This document shows, piece by piece, positions 24,546-37,689 of a DNA stretch of 64,000 nucleotides. A program made the translations under genes and the position numbers. Every line of letters begins with the position of its first letter. Positions within the stretch are counted from its first letter, which is position 1. The notes beneath the pieces are model-generated. The model worked only from the letters and a program-made list of their open reading frames with translations, did no database searches and had not been told where the DNA came from. The stretch lies in the NCBI GenBank assembly GCA_037951165.1, contig JBBDHG010000169.1:2350001-2414000 (forward strand), in the 5' to 3' direction. The DNA is from Lophius americanus. Its lineage: Eukaryota; Chordata; Actinopteri; Lophiiformes; Lophiidae.

Positions 24546-24714
24546 GCACTGTAAAAAGAGAATTGTTTGATGAACTCAAAAAATTACCTCAACTGGTAAC
24601 AGTCCATTAAATTAAGTCCATTAAATTAAGTATCTTAACAACCTAAATAAAGTTAGACTCAGAAATACTTAATTTATTTTAGGTTAGAAGTTGAGATTTT
24701 TTTTTTTACAGTGC
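24546..24714. mobile_element. Short non-autonomous DNA element (MITE), 169 bp
   Basis: The ends are perfect inverted repeats of at least 12 bp: GCACTGTAAAAA at 24546-24557 and TTTTTACAGTGC at 24703-24714. The interior is A/T-rich and non-coding, with a small direct repeat (TCCATTAAATTAAG twice, 24602-24629). The CACTGTAAAAA end is common in fish MITEs, often attributed to hAT-type elements; that class is inferred. A single CACTGTAAAAAAAACG end at 23995-24010 is probably a solo remnant of the same family. Confidence 0.7.
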
Positions 24715-25697
24715 ATTATAACATCCCAAAAAAACAATTAAAAGTGAAATCCAAGCCTTGGAAGTCATTCAAATATATTCCAAAAGCTTGGAATATAAAA
24801 AAGGTGAATAAATATTTTTTTATTCTCGATGGATGATTCTGACAATGTTTTATTTCTGCAGCATTTTAAGATTAATTCTGTCATAAAACACAAATACAAA
24901 CTGTAAAAAAGAACTTCTGGTGATTAGAAAAACATACTTCCACCGGTGACACAATTAAAAGAAGAAATTTAATTTAAGAGTCAGTTATACTCATTTGAAC
25001 TGTGAACCCATGAACAAATATTGTTTTTATAGTGTTGAAAGTTCTAGAAAAACGTTTTTAATGTTTTTTTTAGGCATTATAAGAGGTTTGGAAGTTGATT
25101 GGGCTTCGTTTCATGAGCAGAAAAAAAACATCATGAGTACCGAAACATATTTTTTGGAGTGATTTTCATCTCGTTATGGACTTTATTTGAAATTATACGG
25201 CAAAATCTGATGATGTAGCAAATCGAGCTCGTTGCACGACAAGAAAAAAACCAACATTGATCGACTGATTCAACATTCTTACACACGACTTTCTGAGAAA
25301 TCACAAAAAACTGTCCTGAGGCCCCAAACCCAGAAAAACCTCCACCGTCCTTCTAGCTGTCACCAATGGAGCCAACGGTTGGCGCCGTGATTTCAAGTAT
25401 CCTGCCAATAACAAGCATCGATTTTCTCTCCTGAGTCTTTTGAAGAGTTTTTTTTTTTAATGTTGGTCTTTGAAAGAACAAGAGAAGCAGTTGGCAGCTA
25501 TAAACAGCTCTCACTGTTTCCGCTTGAAGTTTTTTATGGATTCTGTTGGACGGGGCGAGAGAAAACACCGGAGGCAACGTCGGCTTAGATCATGCAAACC
25601 GGTAAAAAGGAAGAATTCATCTATTCCTTGCATCCGCACGTTGATTATTGCATGATTTCTTATCAGAATGATGAGTTCATTAGAGGTCACCGATGAG

Positions 25698-25741
25698 AGT
25701 GTGTGTGTGTGTGCGTGTGTGTGTATGTGTGTGTGTGTGTG
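25698..25741. repeat. (GT)n microsatellite
   Basis: This is a 44-bp GT run with two single-base interruptions. An inverse CA run follows at 25866-25895. Confidence 0.95.
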
Positions 25742-25865
25742 AACTCTCAATCATGTTAGGGAGGAGATTCTCCAGGGGATGCAGTGGAGGCACAACGGTG
25801 TTTGTGGCTGCAGGGAAATGCCAGTGGTTTCCTGTCCCACAGCAGAATATTAAACCCGTGTCCGC

Positions 25866-25895
25866 TCACACACACGCACGCACACACACACACAC
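25866..25895. repeat. (CA)n microsatellite
   Basis: This is a 30-bp CA/CG run, complementary in type to the GT run about 125 bp upstream. Confidence 0.9.
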
Positions 25896-26440
25896 GAACG
25901 CACCTCGCTATCTGCTCCTATCTGTCTGTCTGCACGGGTCGCATAAGTCTCTCTGAGGGAGGAAAGGGTTGAGACGGGGACTTCCTGGACTCCTGAGTCC
26001 ATAACTCAAAAGAGAGACAATTAAGATAGATAGCGTTAAAAATAAACTGCAGGGTTTGTTTAGAACGGTTTGCATGAGCTGATGTGAATGAGAGCTGACC
26101 CAAAGCAAAGAGAAACTGTGATGGAGTTCAAGTCTTCGCTCACTTTGAGCCCAAATCAATTTGAAAGGAGCTTTTAGGAACTAATATCGCCTCTGTGAAG
26201 TTAATTAAGAGCTTTCGCCCACACGCTGAATACGTGAGGCGCTAAATTGGATTAATGTGAAATGAAGATCTCTGTAAACCTCAGTACTTGCACATGAACA
26301 ACAGAAATGCAACGTAAAGATCAGACGGAGGCTTCTGTTTGCAGCAATCATCATTTCTGCAGCAGCTTCACTGACGCTGCATTCATGACACATCGCAAGG
26401 TGGGAAAATAAAGGTTCTGAAGTCAATGATACAAACGGCT

Positions 26441-26756
26441 GAAATGAGCTTCCTTCGTAAGGTGGCTGGGCTCAGCCTTAGAGATAAGGTGCAGAACTCG
26501 GACCCCCTCCTTGGCGGGGTTCCTTTGCGCCAAAAGGAAGCCGTGTCTGATTAGGAGGTTTTTCAGGCACCGCCGACTGGGAGGAGACCCAGAAGTTGAC
26601 CCAGAATTCCCTGGAGGGATTATGTATTTCATCTGGGCTGTGAATACCTCAAGATGCCTATGGTTGAGCTGGAGAGTGTTGCTGGGAGAGGAAACGCCTG
26701 CTTGGCCTGCTGCAAGCACGACCCGAGCCGGGCCAATACAGAGGAGGATGGTTGGA
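26441..26756 (+). mobile_element. LINE 3' end fragment (ORF2 tail), rearranged
   Basis: The first frame reads EMSFLRKVAGLSLRDKVQNS, the usual C-terminal start of a fish LINE ORF tail (EMSFLRRVAGLSLRDRVRSS). Further on, decayed but recognisable text covers the GGAGGGATTATG (RDY) block and CACGACCCGAGCCGGGCCAA, ending GAGGAGGATGG. The sequence between is scrambled or deleted (LGGVPLRQKEAV). It shares its 3' half with 55696-55956. The frame is broken, so this is a dead copy. The clade is not assigned. Confidence 0.7.
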
Positions 26757-28939
26757 AGTTCGGACTCGGACGAAATGTTTTGAACATGTGGTCATACTGG
26801 AAACGGATTTACCAGACTTGTCAAAATCAAAGCCTCCTCAATTCAGAAGGGCTTTTATTTGAAGGCTTCTGGTAATACTCAGCCAGACGGACCCGGACCG
26901 ATATGCACAGAACCAGAGTATGACTTTCACTCTCTTTACAAATCAGACACAAATGGGATTATCCATCAGTCAAAACGTCAACTATAATTACACTGATCTC
27001 AATCATTTCTCTCTTTTGCTCAACCACCGCAAAGAGCCGTTTAAATATTCCTTTGTAAAGGCGGCAGCGATCTGCAAAGATGTTATTCTAGGCCTCCGTA
27101 TCGTTTCCCAGTTAAAACGTAAACCCAAAATTAAGTTTATCTTTTCCTTAATTTATATACGCAGGGGTCAAAAGTCGTCATTGGCTAAAAATAGGGTCTT
27201 TGAAAAGAAATTAAGATCCTCCAATGACTAGAATTACAGCATAAAAGCTGTATTTAATAATTTTAGGTTGATTTTAGACAGTTTTTTTGGTAATAACTTT
27301 TAAAAAAACATGTTTTGGCTCAACAAATGCTTCTCTTGAACTACTTTTTGGGTTTTAGCCTCGCTCTTCTTCAAAGTCAAACTCGTGAAAATCGAGATGA
27401 GGCGATGTATAATTGGGTTTCAGTAAATGAGGCTGAGTGGGAGCTCTGAGACGAAGCGGACCGCCAACGCACTGCTCTGTGATTCTCTTTGGATCAGTAC
27501 AAAGAGCCCGGGCTTAATGTAAAGTATCACTGATCATTTTTCATGACGGTGCAACGCTGGCACTGCCGAGAGACCAGATTCTTATTCCATAACGTGAATG
27601 ATCTCTATCATACGTGAGACGAGAAAGATCCCACATTTAGAACAGCCATGACGAGGTCATAATTATCGGAACCAGAGTTTGTTTCATTTACAGTTTTAAA
27701 GCCCTTTTTCTCTTTGGCTGGTTTGGACTTTCTACGATAACAGGGAGTTTGAACGGATTGCTGTTAATAAAAAACAGAAAAATAAGAAAAAAAAATGTGG
27801 CACGGCAGGAGGCGGAGGAGGAGAGGAGAATGAAATGGTGAGATGTTTATGAACGAAGGAATCAAATGTCAGCTGGTAACGCTGGAACCAGAAAAATGGC
27901 GTCCTGCCTGAATTCAAGGAATGGGCAATGAGGGGGTGCTACCGCAGTTACAGGATGTTTACGACTGCTTTAACAGAAGAAGAAGAAGAGTGCTATTACC
28001 GCCGGTAAATGTGAAATGTGCTTTTGTTATCTGGTATCTAAATGGTGCTCAAATACTTTCTTAGTCACTATCAAGTAGTATTTTTGACACACAAGTCCAA
28101 ACAGCCAATCAGACACCGCCCTTGGAGACGATGTAGACCTCGATCACGGAGGGGGCCAAGGGCCGAGCAGACAAAAACCAGCCCTCAGACAAATAGGGCT
28201 GGTTTAATCTGAGGTATTATGACAATTCTGCGAGAAAAAGTCGTGTTTATCACAGATATAAACGAGTATTTTATTTACTCATTTTGTAGAATTCTGAACG
28301 AACCAAGGGAAAAGAAAATGGTCAAATTACGGATAAAATCAACCTATTGTTTTATTATATTATATTATTAATCAATAGCTTTAAATGAACTATAGCAACA
28401 GAAAAGAGAACTTTAAATAACCGTTGATCGTCTAAAGGTGCCTTTGACAATGTATGTAAATGCAGCAGCACTGAAACCTGCTGAACGGCTGGAGGACTTG
28501 AACGCACCTCGCCAGTTAATGAAACAGTGCGTTCTATTTACTTAACTTTGTGTGTATCTTACTAATACGTCTATCAATTAGAATTTTAACAGTTTTTTCT
28601 GATCCATATCCCCTCCCTTCAGATGAACCTGACGTTTATCAGAGTGACTGGATAAAATGCTGATATCTGACAGGTGCATTCTGGGACTTGTAGTATCTGC
28701 GGTGTTTACGCTGTTTACAAGCTTTCCGGTTATTTTCAAAATTAGATACTGTCTCGCGGGCCGTGAGTTAAACATCTGTGATGCAGACGATTTTATTTCT
28801 CTTATTCTTAAGTATGTATGTGCGTTTTAGTTAATTTACATCTCATCTGTTTTTTCGCTGACTCTTGACGCCGTTGCTTTGTTAATGCCGGAGCTGCTGC
28901 CACATCTCATTTTCCCCCGTGGCGATGAATACTTTTCCT

Positions 28940-28960
28940 ATCTATCTATCTCTATCTATG
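28940..28960. repeat. (CTAT)n tetranucleotide run
   Basis: Short CTAT/CTATCT units, about 21 bp. Confidence 0.8.
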
Positions 28961-30154
28961 ACGCAGGACGGAGGTATGTGATGGAAAAGTTCTTCAGCAC
29001 ACTTACAACACCGCATGGTGAAACCGGGTCAAATGTCTTAAAACGTTCCAAAACCTGATAAACTGTGGCTCAGACTTTGTGAAAGCGCCCTGGAGGTTTT
29101 CATTTCATGTCAAGCCGCCGCGCACAATCCTTTATACGGCCATGTTAGAGAGTACAAACAGGCAAAGAGATAGTCTAACTTTGTATCCACCCTCACATCC
29201 CAGAGTGAAAACTACCCGGCGACTGTCACTTTTTTCACTAACTGCCGTCCCCGTCTTTTCCAACGGCAGCCGTTAAATCAACGCCAGCGACTGTCAAATC
29301 CCTCCGCTGGCATCGCCTTGATACTCTGCAGCCGAAAAAACGATCCATTATCAGTCGTCTCCTTCCTACACAGAGCTTTCAAGTGGCGCACTCTCACAAA
29401 CACATCCCAACCCTCAGACTGAGTCATGGCGGCGACAGCCGTAGTTTTACCCGCGGGCTCTCCTTTTGACGCAGAGGTTTGTTGTGCTCTCCGGAAAAGC
29501 CTGTGGTCTGTAAAAGTGGCTAGACGCAAAAAGATGACTGAGGTCTTGATGGAAACCATGCGGTCTTGTAAGACGCTAAAGACACAAAAAGGAAGGACTG
29601 GTGGAAATGCGTAAAAAAGAATATAAAAACTCTACGGCTAAATGTTTGGGAATCCTTCTACTTCTGAAGAGTCGGTTGTTTAGATTTATAAACTTAGTCA
29701 CCCGACTTCAGCTGTTTCAAAGAAGGGTGTCATTCCCATTGAGTCACTCACATTTCAGAATCCTGTTTTCGTAGCTCTCAGTTTAACAGTTGGATTCTGT
29801 CACTTAAGGTCAAATGAAACGTGTTTGCTTAGTGTTCAACGGCAAAAAAAAAAATCCAGTTGAGAGGAGGTCCGGGTTGATAAAAGAAGGGAGGGGCAAT
29901 ACATTTCAAAATAATCGAATATTCATTAGATCCTAACCAAAAAAATCAACTTTTTTTGCCATTCAAATGTTTTTCTTTTGTTTCTACTGATGTGTTTTTT
30001 TGTGAATGACGTGATTCTGCCAGACAGTCGCTTTAATTCAGCCACCGGTTGTTTGCAACCACTTTAAACCACAGAAGAAGAGAGCTTTTCACCAACAGCG
30101 AATGGTTACGACGCCGGAGCAACAGCAGAAACTAGTCTAATGTTAGTTCTAGTA

Positions 30155-30212
30155 GGTACCGGGTTCGAACCCACCTCCGCCGGCCTTTCTGTGCCCTGCG
30201 GGTATTCCGGTT
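30155..30212 (+). repeat. Short copy of the tRNA-box-bearing interspersed repeat
   Basis: CGGGTTCGAACCCACCTCCG followed by GGCCTTTCTGTGCCCTGCGG and GTATTCCGG matches the family at 52436-52640 but lacks its middle part. The GGTTCGAACC box resembles a tRNA B box, yet there is no A box or cloverleaf around it, so this is not a tRNA gene. Confidence 0.5.
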
Positions 30213-30459
30213 TAAATAATACTTATTACTGTGTATATTGGTGATTATTGAGTCTAGAATCTGCAGTAGAGGCATCAGACCATCTGTGCTACATCTTGGG
30301 GTAGCGGGTAATGTGACTGATCGTGTGGGAGTGGGTAAGTAATATGAGTATGATGACAAGAATTCCTTCAAATGGAATTCTTAAATCAACTCTTCCTCCG
30401 TATTAACCTTTAAGGTAAGCTGCAGGTCGTCCTCAATACATCATAATGCAGCGGCATAT

Positions 30460-31000
30460 GTGGCTTTTCTGCGTGGGCTGACATTATCGTGGAAAGCAAG
30501 AAACAAAAGCCGCCCGGTGTTGCAAGCCTCGCAGTTCGATTCAGATTTGTGGCTGAGATCAGATCTGATCAGCTCGACCGTTTGCTTCCATCATTACGGC
30601 GAACCGTATCAAGATGTGAGTGTGAACGAATCTGTGTTCACAAACATCACACATAGTTACATATCCGTACTCCATTTACATCACCGACAACAAAAACTGC
30701 TCATGTGGGAACCAACTCTCGGTTTTCAACGTGAGGTCGATGCACTGGTGGTGAAGGGATGCATGATGTTTTGGTCCAGAGGACAGAAAAAACACCAGTT
30801 GAAGATGAAGGTCAGTACACATGTATACGTCAAAAGCAACACATATTCTGATAGGACTGTTTTCCGTCATGTGGTGTGGCCACAAATGGGTTACGTGTCC
30901 AACTCAGGACCACATATGATGAAAATGACTCAAATCAGATCCCACCCAAATCTCCAAAGTCCCTCTAGCCTGGAGATGTGAACGGAGCCAGATTTCCACA
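30460..31000 (+). other. 174-codon open frame, probably chance or repeat-derived
   Basis: The frame opens with GTG at 30460 and closes at 30981. The translation shows no recognised domain, no hydrophobic segment and an unusual His/Ser/Met composition. The underlying DNA has motifs (AGATCAGATCTGATCAGCTC; GGACCACATATGA) like those of anonymous fish repeats. A frame of this size is expected about once by chance in 64 kb. I do not call a gene. Confidence 0.3.
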
Positions 31001-31467
31001 GTAACCGCTTATGTGGTCATCCCTGTCGGAGCGGGTACAAGATATCCGTGAGAGGCTTCCATCCTGGGACACGAGGCAGGAAAAGCCGATTATTAGCTTT
31101 TATATTATTATTATTATTAGGGTTAGAGTCAGGAGCCACGGACCGCAGACTCAAACCTCAGCGGGGGGGGTTTTGGGTTGAGCAACTGGACCTCTTTCAA
31201 ATTTCAGCTGAAAAACCTCCGTCATACAAACTCACTAAGAACTGCGCAATCAATGTTTTAATGTTTTGTACGACTGTAATGATTTATAAATGGTGTTTCT
31301 ACTGTACAAAAGGCACATGTGTGGAACGCCATCTGCTTCCACATCTGGGCCTTTTACTGTTTAATGGTTGTGACGGCGTATGGACTCCTAACAACCTCTG
31401 CATATTTGTGTACTACATAAAACTTTAATGTTTGCACACATTCACATCTGAAGTGATGCAATATAAC

Positions 31468-31490
31468 CTAAATGGTGTGTGTGTGTGTGT
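31468..31490. repeat. (GT)n microsatellite, short
   Basis: This is a GT run of about 23 bp. Confidence 0.85.
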
Positions 31491-33137
31491 GGGTCAACGC
31501 ACAGAAGACATCGCTGACGCCTCCAATGTTTGGAAGAGAAACATTGAGAGGAAGCAGGGAAGGAAGACGCCTCTCTGGAGACGGAGTTCGCAGAATGTTG
31601 CAGTGACTGTGCGATGAAGATGTTCCGATGCCGCGTGTGAATTTATGCACGACACTTTGTTTTTCGCAGTCTCTTTAATCTTTTGCCAGCCACAGCGGGG
31701 AAAACGTCTCTGGTGATAATCTTGATACCGAGCGTGACCTCCGAGGAGAACCCACTCAACCTAATGTCTAATTAGTAGCTGTTACGACGCTCAAATGACT
31801 GACGCTCAAGTGGTTCTCCTCGCTCCACGTGTCCATAAACGCAAAAGTCAACCCCGCTAGAACCACTGGAACTAATGTTGGGGGCCATCCATCTGTCTGC
31901 AGCCCGAGGTATGGAGCTCGGGAGGTTTTTGTCGGGGGCCCCTCAGTCGGTGGCACTTGAGACCTTTAGGAGAGGGGATAGCTGACTTGACCTGTCAGCA
32001 CCCGCCGCTAAATAGAGTCTCTGGTGTCCCGTTGTGACTGTGTTTATTTTGGCCCTCAGTGGTGGGAAGGGCAAGAAAGAGATACTGAGGATCACTGTTA
32101 CGAAAGCGAATGCAAGTTGACTCATGGCTTCTCATGCGGTGAAAACATCCGAGAGTACGTCGGGAAAGAGAAAGTGAGGATTCATGATTTGTTTTTTAAA
32201 TTTACTACACTAATATGCACAATTACTCTAGTGATGCTCTTGTCGAACTGTTAAACTGAGGGCGGTGAAATTCAATAACCATGCCGTTTAACACGCGGAG
32301 ATGCAATAACCCTCTTCTGTGATTACCTCACTTGAAAGGTTATTTATCATGAAAACTGTTAAAAGTAGAGTAACTTCAGAAGCTCAACATTCATACCAGG
32401 ACGTGAAAGAGAATCCTCCTCAACGAGGAAACTATTGGAGACAGTGTAGAACGCACACAGACCAGTCGTTGGCAGAGTAACTATGAATCAACGCCACAGG
32501 ACAAAACCAGGCTTCTGGGTAGAAATATTCAAAGAGATGATGGCGAAGTGGATCATTTTGACTGGATGAAGGATGACTGGGGCGCTTTACTCAGTTTGGT
32601 TTTCTACTGGCTGCAGAAAGACAAGAGCCACATCATTAAAAATGACTTTCTCCTTTTACCAGCAATTCTTTTGCTGTATTTCTCGTCAGACCAACTCGAA
32701 GGGCCATACAAACTGAATTACAATTCAGTGGAAGACCTCGGTGCAAGGAGACAGTTTGCCTCCTCAACAGACCATTATTTTTGGGACATACATTCCAATG
32801 TCATATTCATCAAAACCAAGTTTCGGTTGGTTGCGTTCACACCATGCCCGATAATCATTTTTTCGAGATCTACAGCGAGATCGTGTTTCCACACTAGTAC
32901 CAGTTTGGACTGGCTGAGGGCCTGATTGTCGGTTACGGGGACACGAAGAAACAGTTTCAAATATGGCGCTGGCTCCGAGGCAGCCCTCAAACTGCCTTGG
33001 CGGTACAGAGGTCAGAGGGACTGACTGCACAGGGGTTTATTGAAAATGTCACAGCCATCCACGAGGGGAGAAAGGCATCACTAAGTTTTGCTTGGTTGTG
33101 ATAATCCAACCCCAGCAACCAACCCGACCGATCCATG

Positions 33138-33620
33138 TTCCGGAATATAACTATTAGAGCAAAATACGATATTGACAAGATGGAACTACTCAAGCCCATT
33201 CATAAGCGCCACATTTGGTATAAATGGGACCAACGGTTAGTAAGGTATGTCTGAAAAAGTGTTTTTCGTTATAAAGTTCCCCTAGTGATTAAAATATGAA
33301 CTATTAGAGTAAAATATGAGAAATTCAAGATAGAACACCTTGAGTTGAATGTTCCGCGCCAAATTTGAGCTAAATCGGACCAAGAATTGAGAAATTATGG
33401 CCCGAAATTGTTTAAAAATGAAGAGATATGTGTTGGAAATATACAACCGACCTTTCCAAAATTCAAGCCAGTTCTTCCTCACACTAAGGTCTATGCGGGT
33501 ACAACATTTGAAAATGATCCATGAAATAGTTTTTGAGTTATCGCGTTAACACGAAGGATCCGTGACCGAGGCCTACACAGGCAGCAATGACGATCCCATA
33601 ATATCCCTGACAGTTTTTAG
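33138..33620 (+). repeat. Unnamed interspersed repeat family, copy A
   Basis: Family landmarks appear in order: GAACTATTAGAGTAAAATAT, AATTGAGAAATTATGGCCCG, GGAAATATACAACCGACCTT, CCAGTTCTTCCTCACACTAA, then TTTTTGAGTTATCGCGTTAA and GACGATCCCATAATATCC. The 5' part is duplicated inside the copy: the ACTATTAGAGnAAAATA(t)GA...CAAGATnGAAC segment occurs at about 33149 and again at about 33300. No coding capacity is intact. Repeat class is unknown. Confidence 0.7.
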
Positions 33621-35739
33621 AAGAATTGCCTTTTTCCTGTTTCCAGGATGAAGCAGAGAGAAACGCTTTTTCAAAGGTTACACTCTGGAACCCTTGTTTC
33701 CAGGTTCTTTAAAACACTGAACAAAAGAAACCAAAGGGGACAGTTTCATGCATATCTCCTTAGATTAAACAGCGCCAGGACCTCCGCCATCAAAGACGGA
33801 TGCAAACAAGTCCGCCTCCAACGGACAGAAGTGATTAATATCACCGACTCTGCGATGACAGGACGAGGACGTTTAGTTCCTTTTGAGTTTTATTCAGTCC
33901 GAGCAAATTAGGACTCGCTTGTACGCCAATGATTTTCAGCTCATTTCGGCGGATCATACCGAAAGCTCGCTGAGCTATCGACAGCCTAATTGATCCGGAG
34001 AGAACAGATGGGAAGGCAGGCGGGGGGGGGGAAGGGGAAGGTGGGCTCGGTGTTTGAATGCGTGTTTGTTCTCAACAAGGACTACAAAGCTTTGTCTGTA
34101 CTCTTTTCTTGTCCCCGCGGAGAAAGAGCAGAGACGTGTTGTATGCCAACAGCCCAAACCGAGCTGAGCCGCTGGATGTCACCTTGAGGAGAGGCTCACA
34201 GTTACAGCGGCGTGATCAGGGATTGAAATGATTTTCACTTTGAATAATTCACTAAAAGGAAGGACGGTGTCCTCCTGATTGCCCAATCACCTACATCTAG
34301 ATGGGGAAAGAAGTCTGGGTTCAAAATCTAAATAATTTAATCTAAATTATTACTGTATATCTACTAGTTTGAAAATGATGCCAAAAAAAACGCTGACCTG
34401 CCTTTTTTTGCAGGTTATTGGGACTGAAAGCTTTTGGCGTGACGTTTTAAGTCTCACCAGGTTCTCAAAGTTGAGGAGGATTTATAATCGGTGGAATTGC
34501 TTGTTAGATAAGACTTACAAAAGACGTGACTTTGGGCTCTGGGAAACCATAATGAGTATTTTTCCTCCTCAGAAACATCTTCCCCAAATTCCAATTAAAC
34601 AACCAGGCAGCGGAAACTCTTTTATCTTCCACGGCATCGGTGTGCAGGAGGACTAAAGCTACATCCACAGATGGAGCAACAATCAGCTGTATGGAAGGAG
34701 AAAAAAAGCAACCTGAAGAAATCAATAAAACATCCTTCATAATCCTCAGCTCCAGTCAGCTGTGTCTCGTATAAATACCAGAATGCAACGGGGCCGAGGT
34801 AACAGGTTCCAATCTCTATCCCTAATACTGCATATACATATCTTTTTGTTTGTTTATGTTATGTTTCTTTCTATCCTTTATTTTTACTTTTTCTTCTTCT
34901 TCCTGTTGTGAATCGGGATATTTGTTATCTCCTGTTACCTGCCTATCCTTTAATGGTTTCACCTGTAACCTTCCCTATCTTATCTTTATTGGTCCTTATC
35001 TTTACAATAAGATATAAACTATCGGTTAGGGGCTGTGTGCAAAACGTGTTTTACATATAATTGGAACCTTTTGGTGTTATTTGACCATCTGTCAAGATTT
35101 TTTAGTGTAATTACCTCTGTCTGTTTTTTTTTGTGAGCAAGATAACAGAAAGAATACGTCTCAGATTTGCATGTAATTTGACCCAGAGGTGGGTTTAGGC
35201 ATATTTTAGAGGTGATAGAATTTTGGTGAAGATACGTGATTCGCAGCATTTAAAATTAAATAATAGGCCGTTTGTAGTCACGATGTGCCTATTGCTGCCT
35301 TTGTTCCTTCGATTCCTATGATGTTTCTTCGGGGCTGGGGTTGGGGACTCCAGTGGGCTGAACAGAGATGCAGAAGTGGAAAGGCACAGGAGAAAAGCGG
35401 CTACAGAATATTTGAGAGATACTCATAGAGTTTGTTGGAGTTGTCGGTAGATTTAGAGGCTGGCAATAACTCAAATTAATGGAGAAACCCGTATGAATAT
35501 TCACTGAACCTCAGGCGCTGTTGTGCCTGGCCGGAGGTTTTCCGCTCTCTGAGTGTTTTTTCTAGTTGAAAATGCCATAGTTGCAGGATGAACTGGTAAA
35601 ATATGTGAAACTCCGGGGCATTCTTGTTTTTTTTACAATAGTTGCACCATCAACTACGGGCCCAGCAAGAACATAACGGGGATCGTTTTCAACACAGTCC
35701 TAAAAAAAGAGACTGATATTTGTATTCCAAATCTAAAGC

Positions 35740-36140
35740 GACAAATCCAATTCCAGCAGCAACAATCCGTTCAAACCCTGCCGGAGCGAGTCACCGGGAT
35801 GACAGCATGTCTTTAATACCTCACGTGAAATCACGGGGGCCACCAGAGGCAGGACTCTGAGCGACGAGACATCTGGGTAATTGTACTATTTGAGCCACAT
35901 TACCCCCGACTACACTTCCCTCCCCGAAGGAAACGGAGTTGTGTGTCTTGACTGTAATTACAGTCCGGGTCTATGGAGGCTATTTGATCTGGTTAGCGGA
36001 CTGTTTGGAGACATTCATGAGAAAACAAGGCAGCGGTTTTTCAAGCCCCCCTTGTCAGTCACCTGACAAACACAGGGCCCGTTGACAGCCATCGGTGAGA
36101 GCTGCTGTGTTGACTGATGGCGACAGAGATGACTGACAGC
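35740..36140. other. Candidate conserved non-coding block with TGACAG-type motifs
   Basis: This repeat-free stretch contains several TGACAG/CTGTCA or TGACTG cores (GATGACAGC near 35800; CCTGACAAAC, GTTGACAGCC, GTTGACTGAT and ACTGACAGC across 36060-36140). Such cores suit TALE homeodomain factors (MEIS/PBX/TGIF). The density near 36060-36140 is the only specific evidence, and function is inferred. Confidence 0.25.
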
Positions 36141-36941
36141 ATGGGTGCGGGCTCCAGTGTCACCTTACTGCTCAAACATTCTGAAGACCAGACCTGAAAC
36201 AGGACTCCACATGAAGGGGAGGGCCTTCACTTTTTTCAAAAAGAAAAAAGGCAGCCAGGAGGATGAACTTCTAAGTTCTTCTTATCACAAGGCATAAAGC
36301 TCTTTTTTTTCCTTTTTTCTTTTTATATCATGAGGGTTTTATCTGCACTGGTGCTGATCTGAAGCCTAAACTCCTTTTAATCCACGTGGTTATGGGTAGC
36401 AGTGTCAGAGTGTGACTAAAAAGAATATTCCAGTGTCAATTCTAACAAATAACAAAGTCTCGCTGCTAAAAACAGTACAGAGCGTTTTTTGTTTTTTTTA
36501 AGAATCACCCCCCGCCTTTCGCTAAAGTGTGAGGAAGTGCCTTTAATCCAGACTTCGTAGTCCCAGAGGAGCATCTGGAGTCACTGGAGGAGTTCTTTGA
36601 CAGATGCTGACTTCATATGCTGCGGGTTCATAGCCAATGTTTACAGACTCCTAAAAAGGGGGCCTCAGCAGTGGGTCCGGGCGCAACGACACCACGCTGT
36701 CACAAACTATAACATCCCACTTGAGTTGAAAAAACATAGCTTTTGTACATCCCAGCCAGGGCGGTTTTCAGCCGGAACACGGGGCGTATTCATCAAGAGC
36801 CTCCGTCCTTACCAGCATCTGTTTTTTCATGGAGGTTCTGTGGATCCAGCAGCCTAAATAAAGAAGAATGTCATCATTCCAGAGGTGAGGTCGTTTCAAT
36901 ATGCCAGGGAGATCAAAGGCGACCTCTTTGAATAGTATACG

Positions 36942-36970
36942 TTATTATTATTATTATTATTATTATTATA
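36942..36970. repeat. (TTA)n trinucleotide repeat
   Basis: About nine TTA triplets, flanked by TATACG on the left and TATACGTG on the right, so the edges are partly inverted. The A/T-rich stretch that follows to about 37420 contains long T and A homopolymers and no recognised element. Confidence 0.9.
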
Positions 36971-37689
36971 CGTGCGGAAATATTCATTCACTTCTTTTGT
37001 AATTAGATGAACTTTTCCTTTTAATTGAAACAATTTATTTGATAACATTTTTTTTTTCATTAACAGTAGTTCAGACTTATATTCTATTTACCCAATTTAC
37101 TCAAATGTTTCTTATATTTTACTTCAGTTGATTTTTCATTTTAGACAATATTTCATGGAACCTTTTTATTATCCAATCTCTTAAATTTTTTTGTACTTTT
37201 AAAAGATTTAAAAAAAAATGATTTTGGAATTTATATAATTCCCTTTTTAATTTGTATTTAATATATATGTGCATTTATTGTATTTGAAATACTTTGTGTA
37301 GTATGTAGTTATGTAGTAGTATTTTATGCAGGTTATTAAATTTCTTATTTCATCAAATTATTTTGATTTAAAAAAAATTATTTCGTTCATGTTTTTTTTC
37401 CTTTTCTAAACATTATTTTTGCACCTTTATTCCGACCTGATATGCCGGGTCGGTCAAGTGTCTCTAAGGATTTAGTACTGGAGACTTTTCTACTTGAGAT
37501 TACATCTTTATCCATCACCACTGCATGAATTCTCTCTCTGGTCGGATCCCCACCTAAAGAAACTGAAAGTTTTCATCCCAGGATCTAGAATTCAAGGAAC
37601 TAAAAGGTTCTTCTGGTTGTTTTTCACAACCAGGTCCAATGAAGACTGTTTCTCTACGACAACAACGGCTGTCGTGTCCCAAAACTAAT

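Noticed and set aside
30155..30175. tRNA gene suggested by a B-box-like GGTTCGAACC
   Set aside because: No A box, acceptor stem or anticodon arm lies upstream. The same text occurs in an interspersed repeat at 52450.
30460..30981. 174-codon plus open frame as a protein-coding gene
   Set aside because: It starts at GTG, has no domain or splice context, overlaps repeat-like text, and is about the size expected once by chance.
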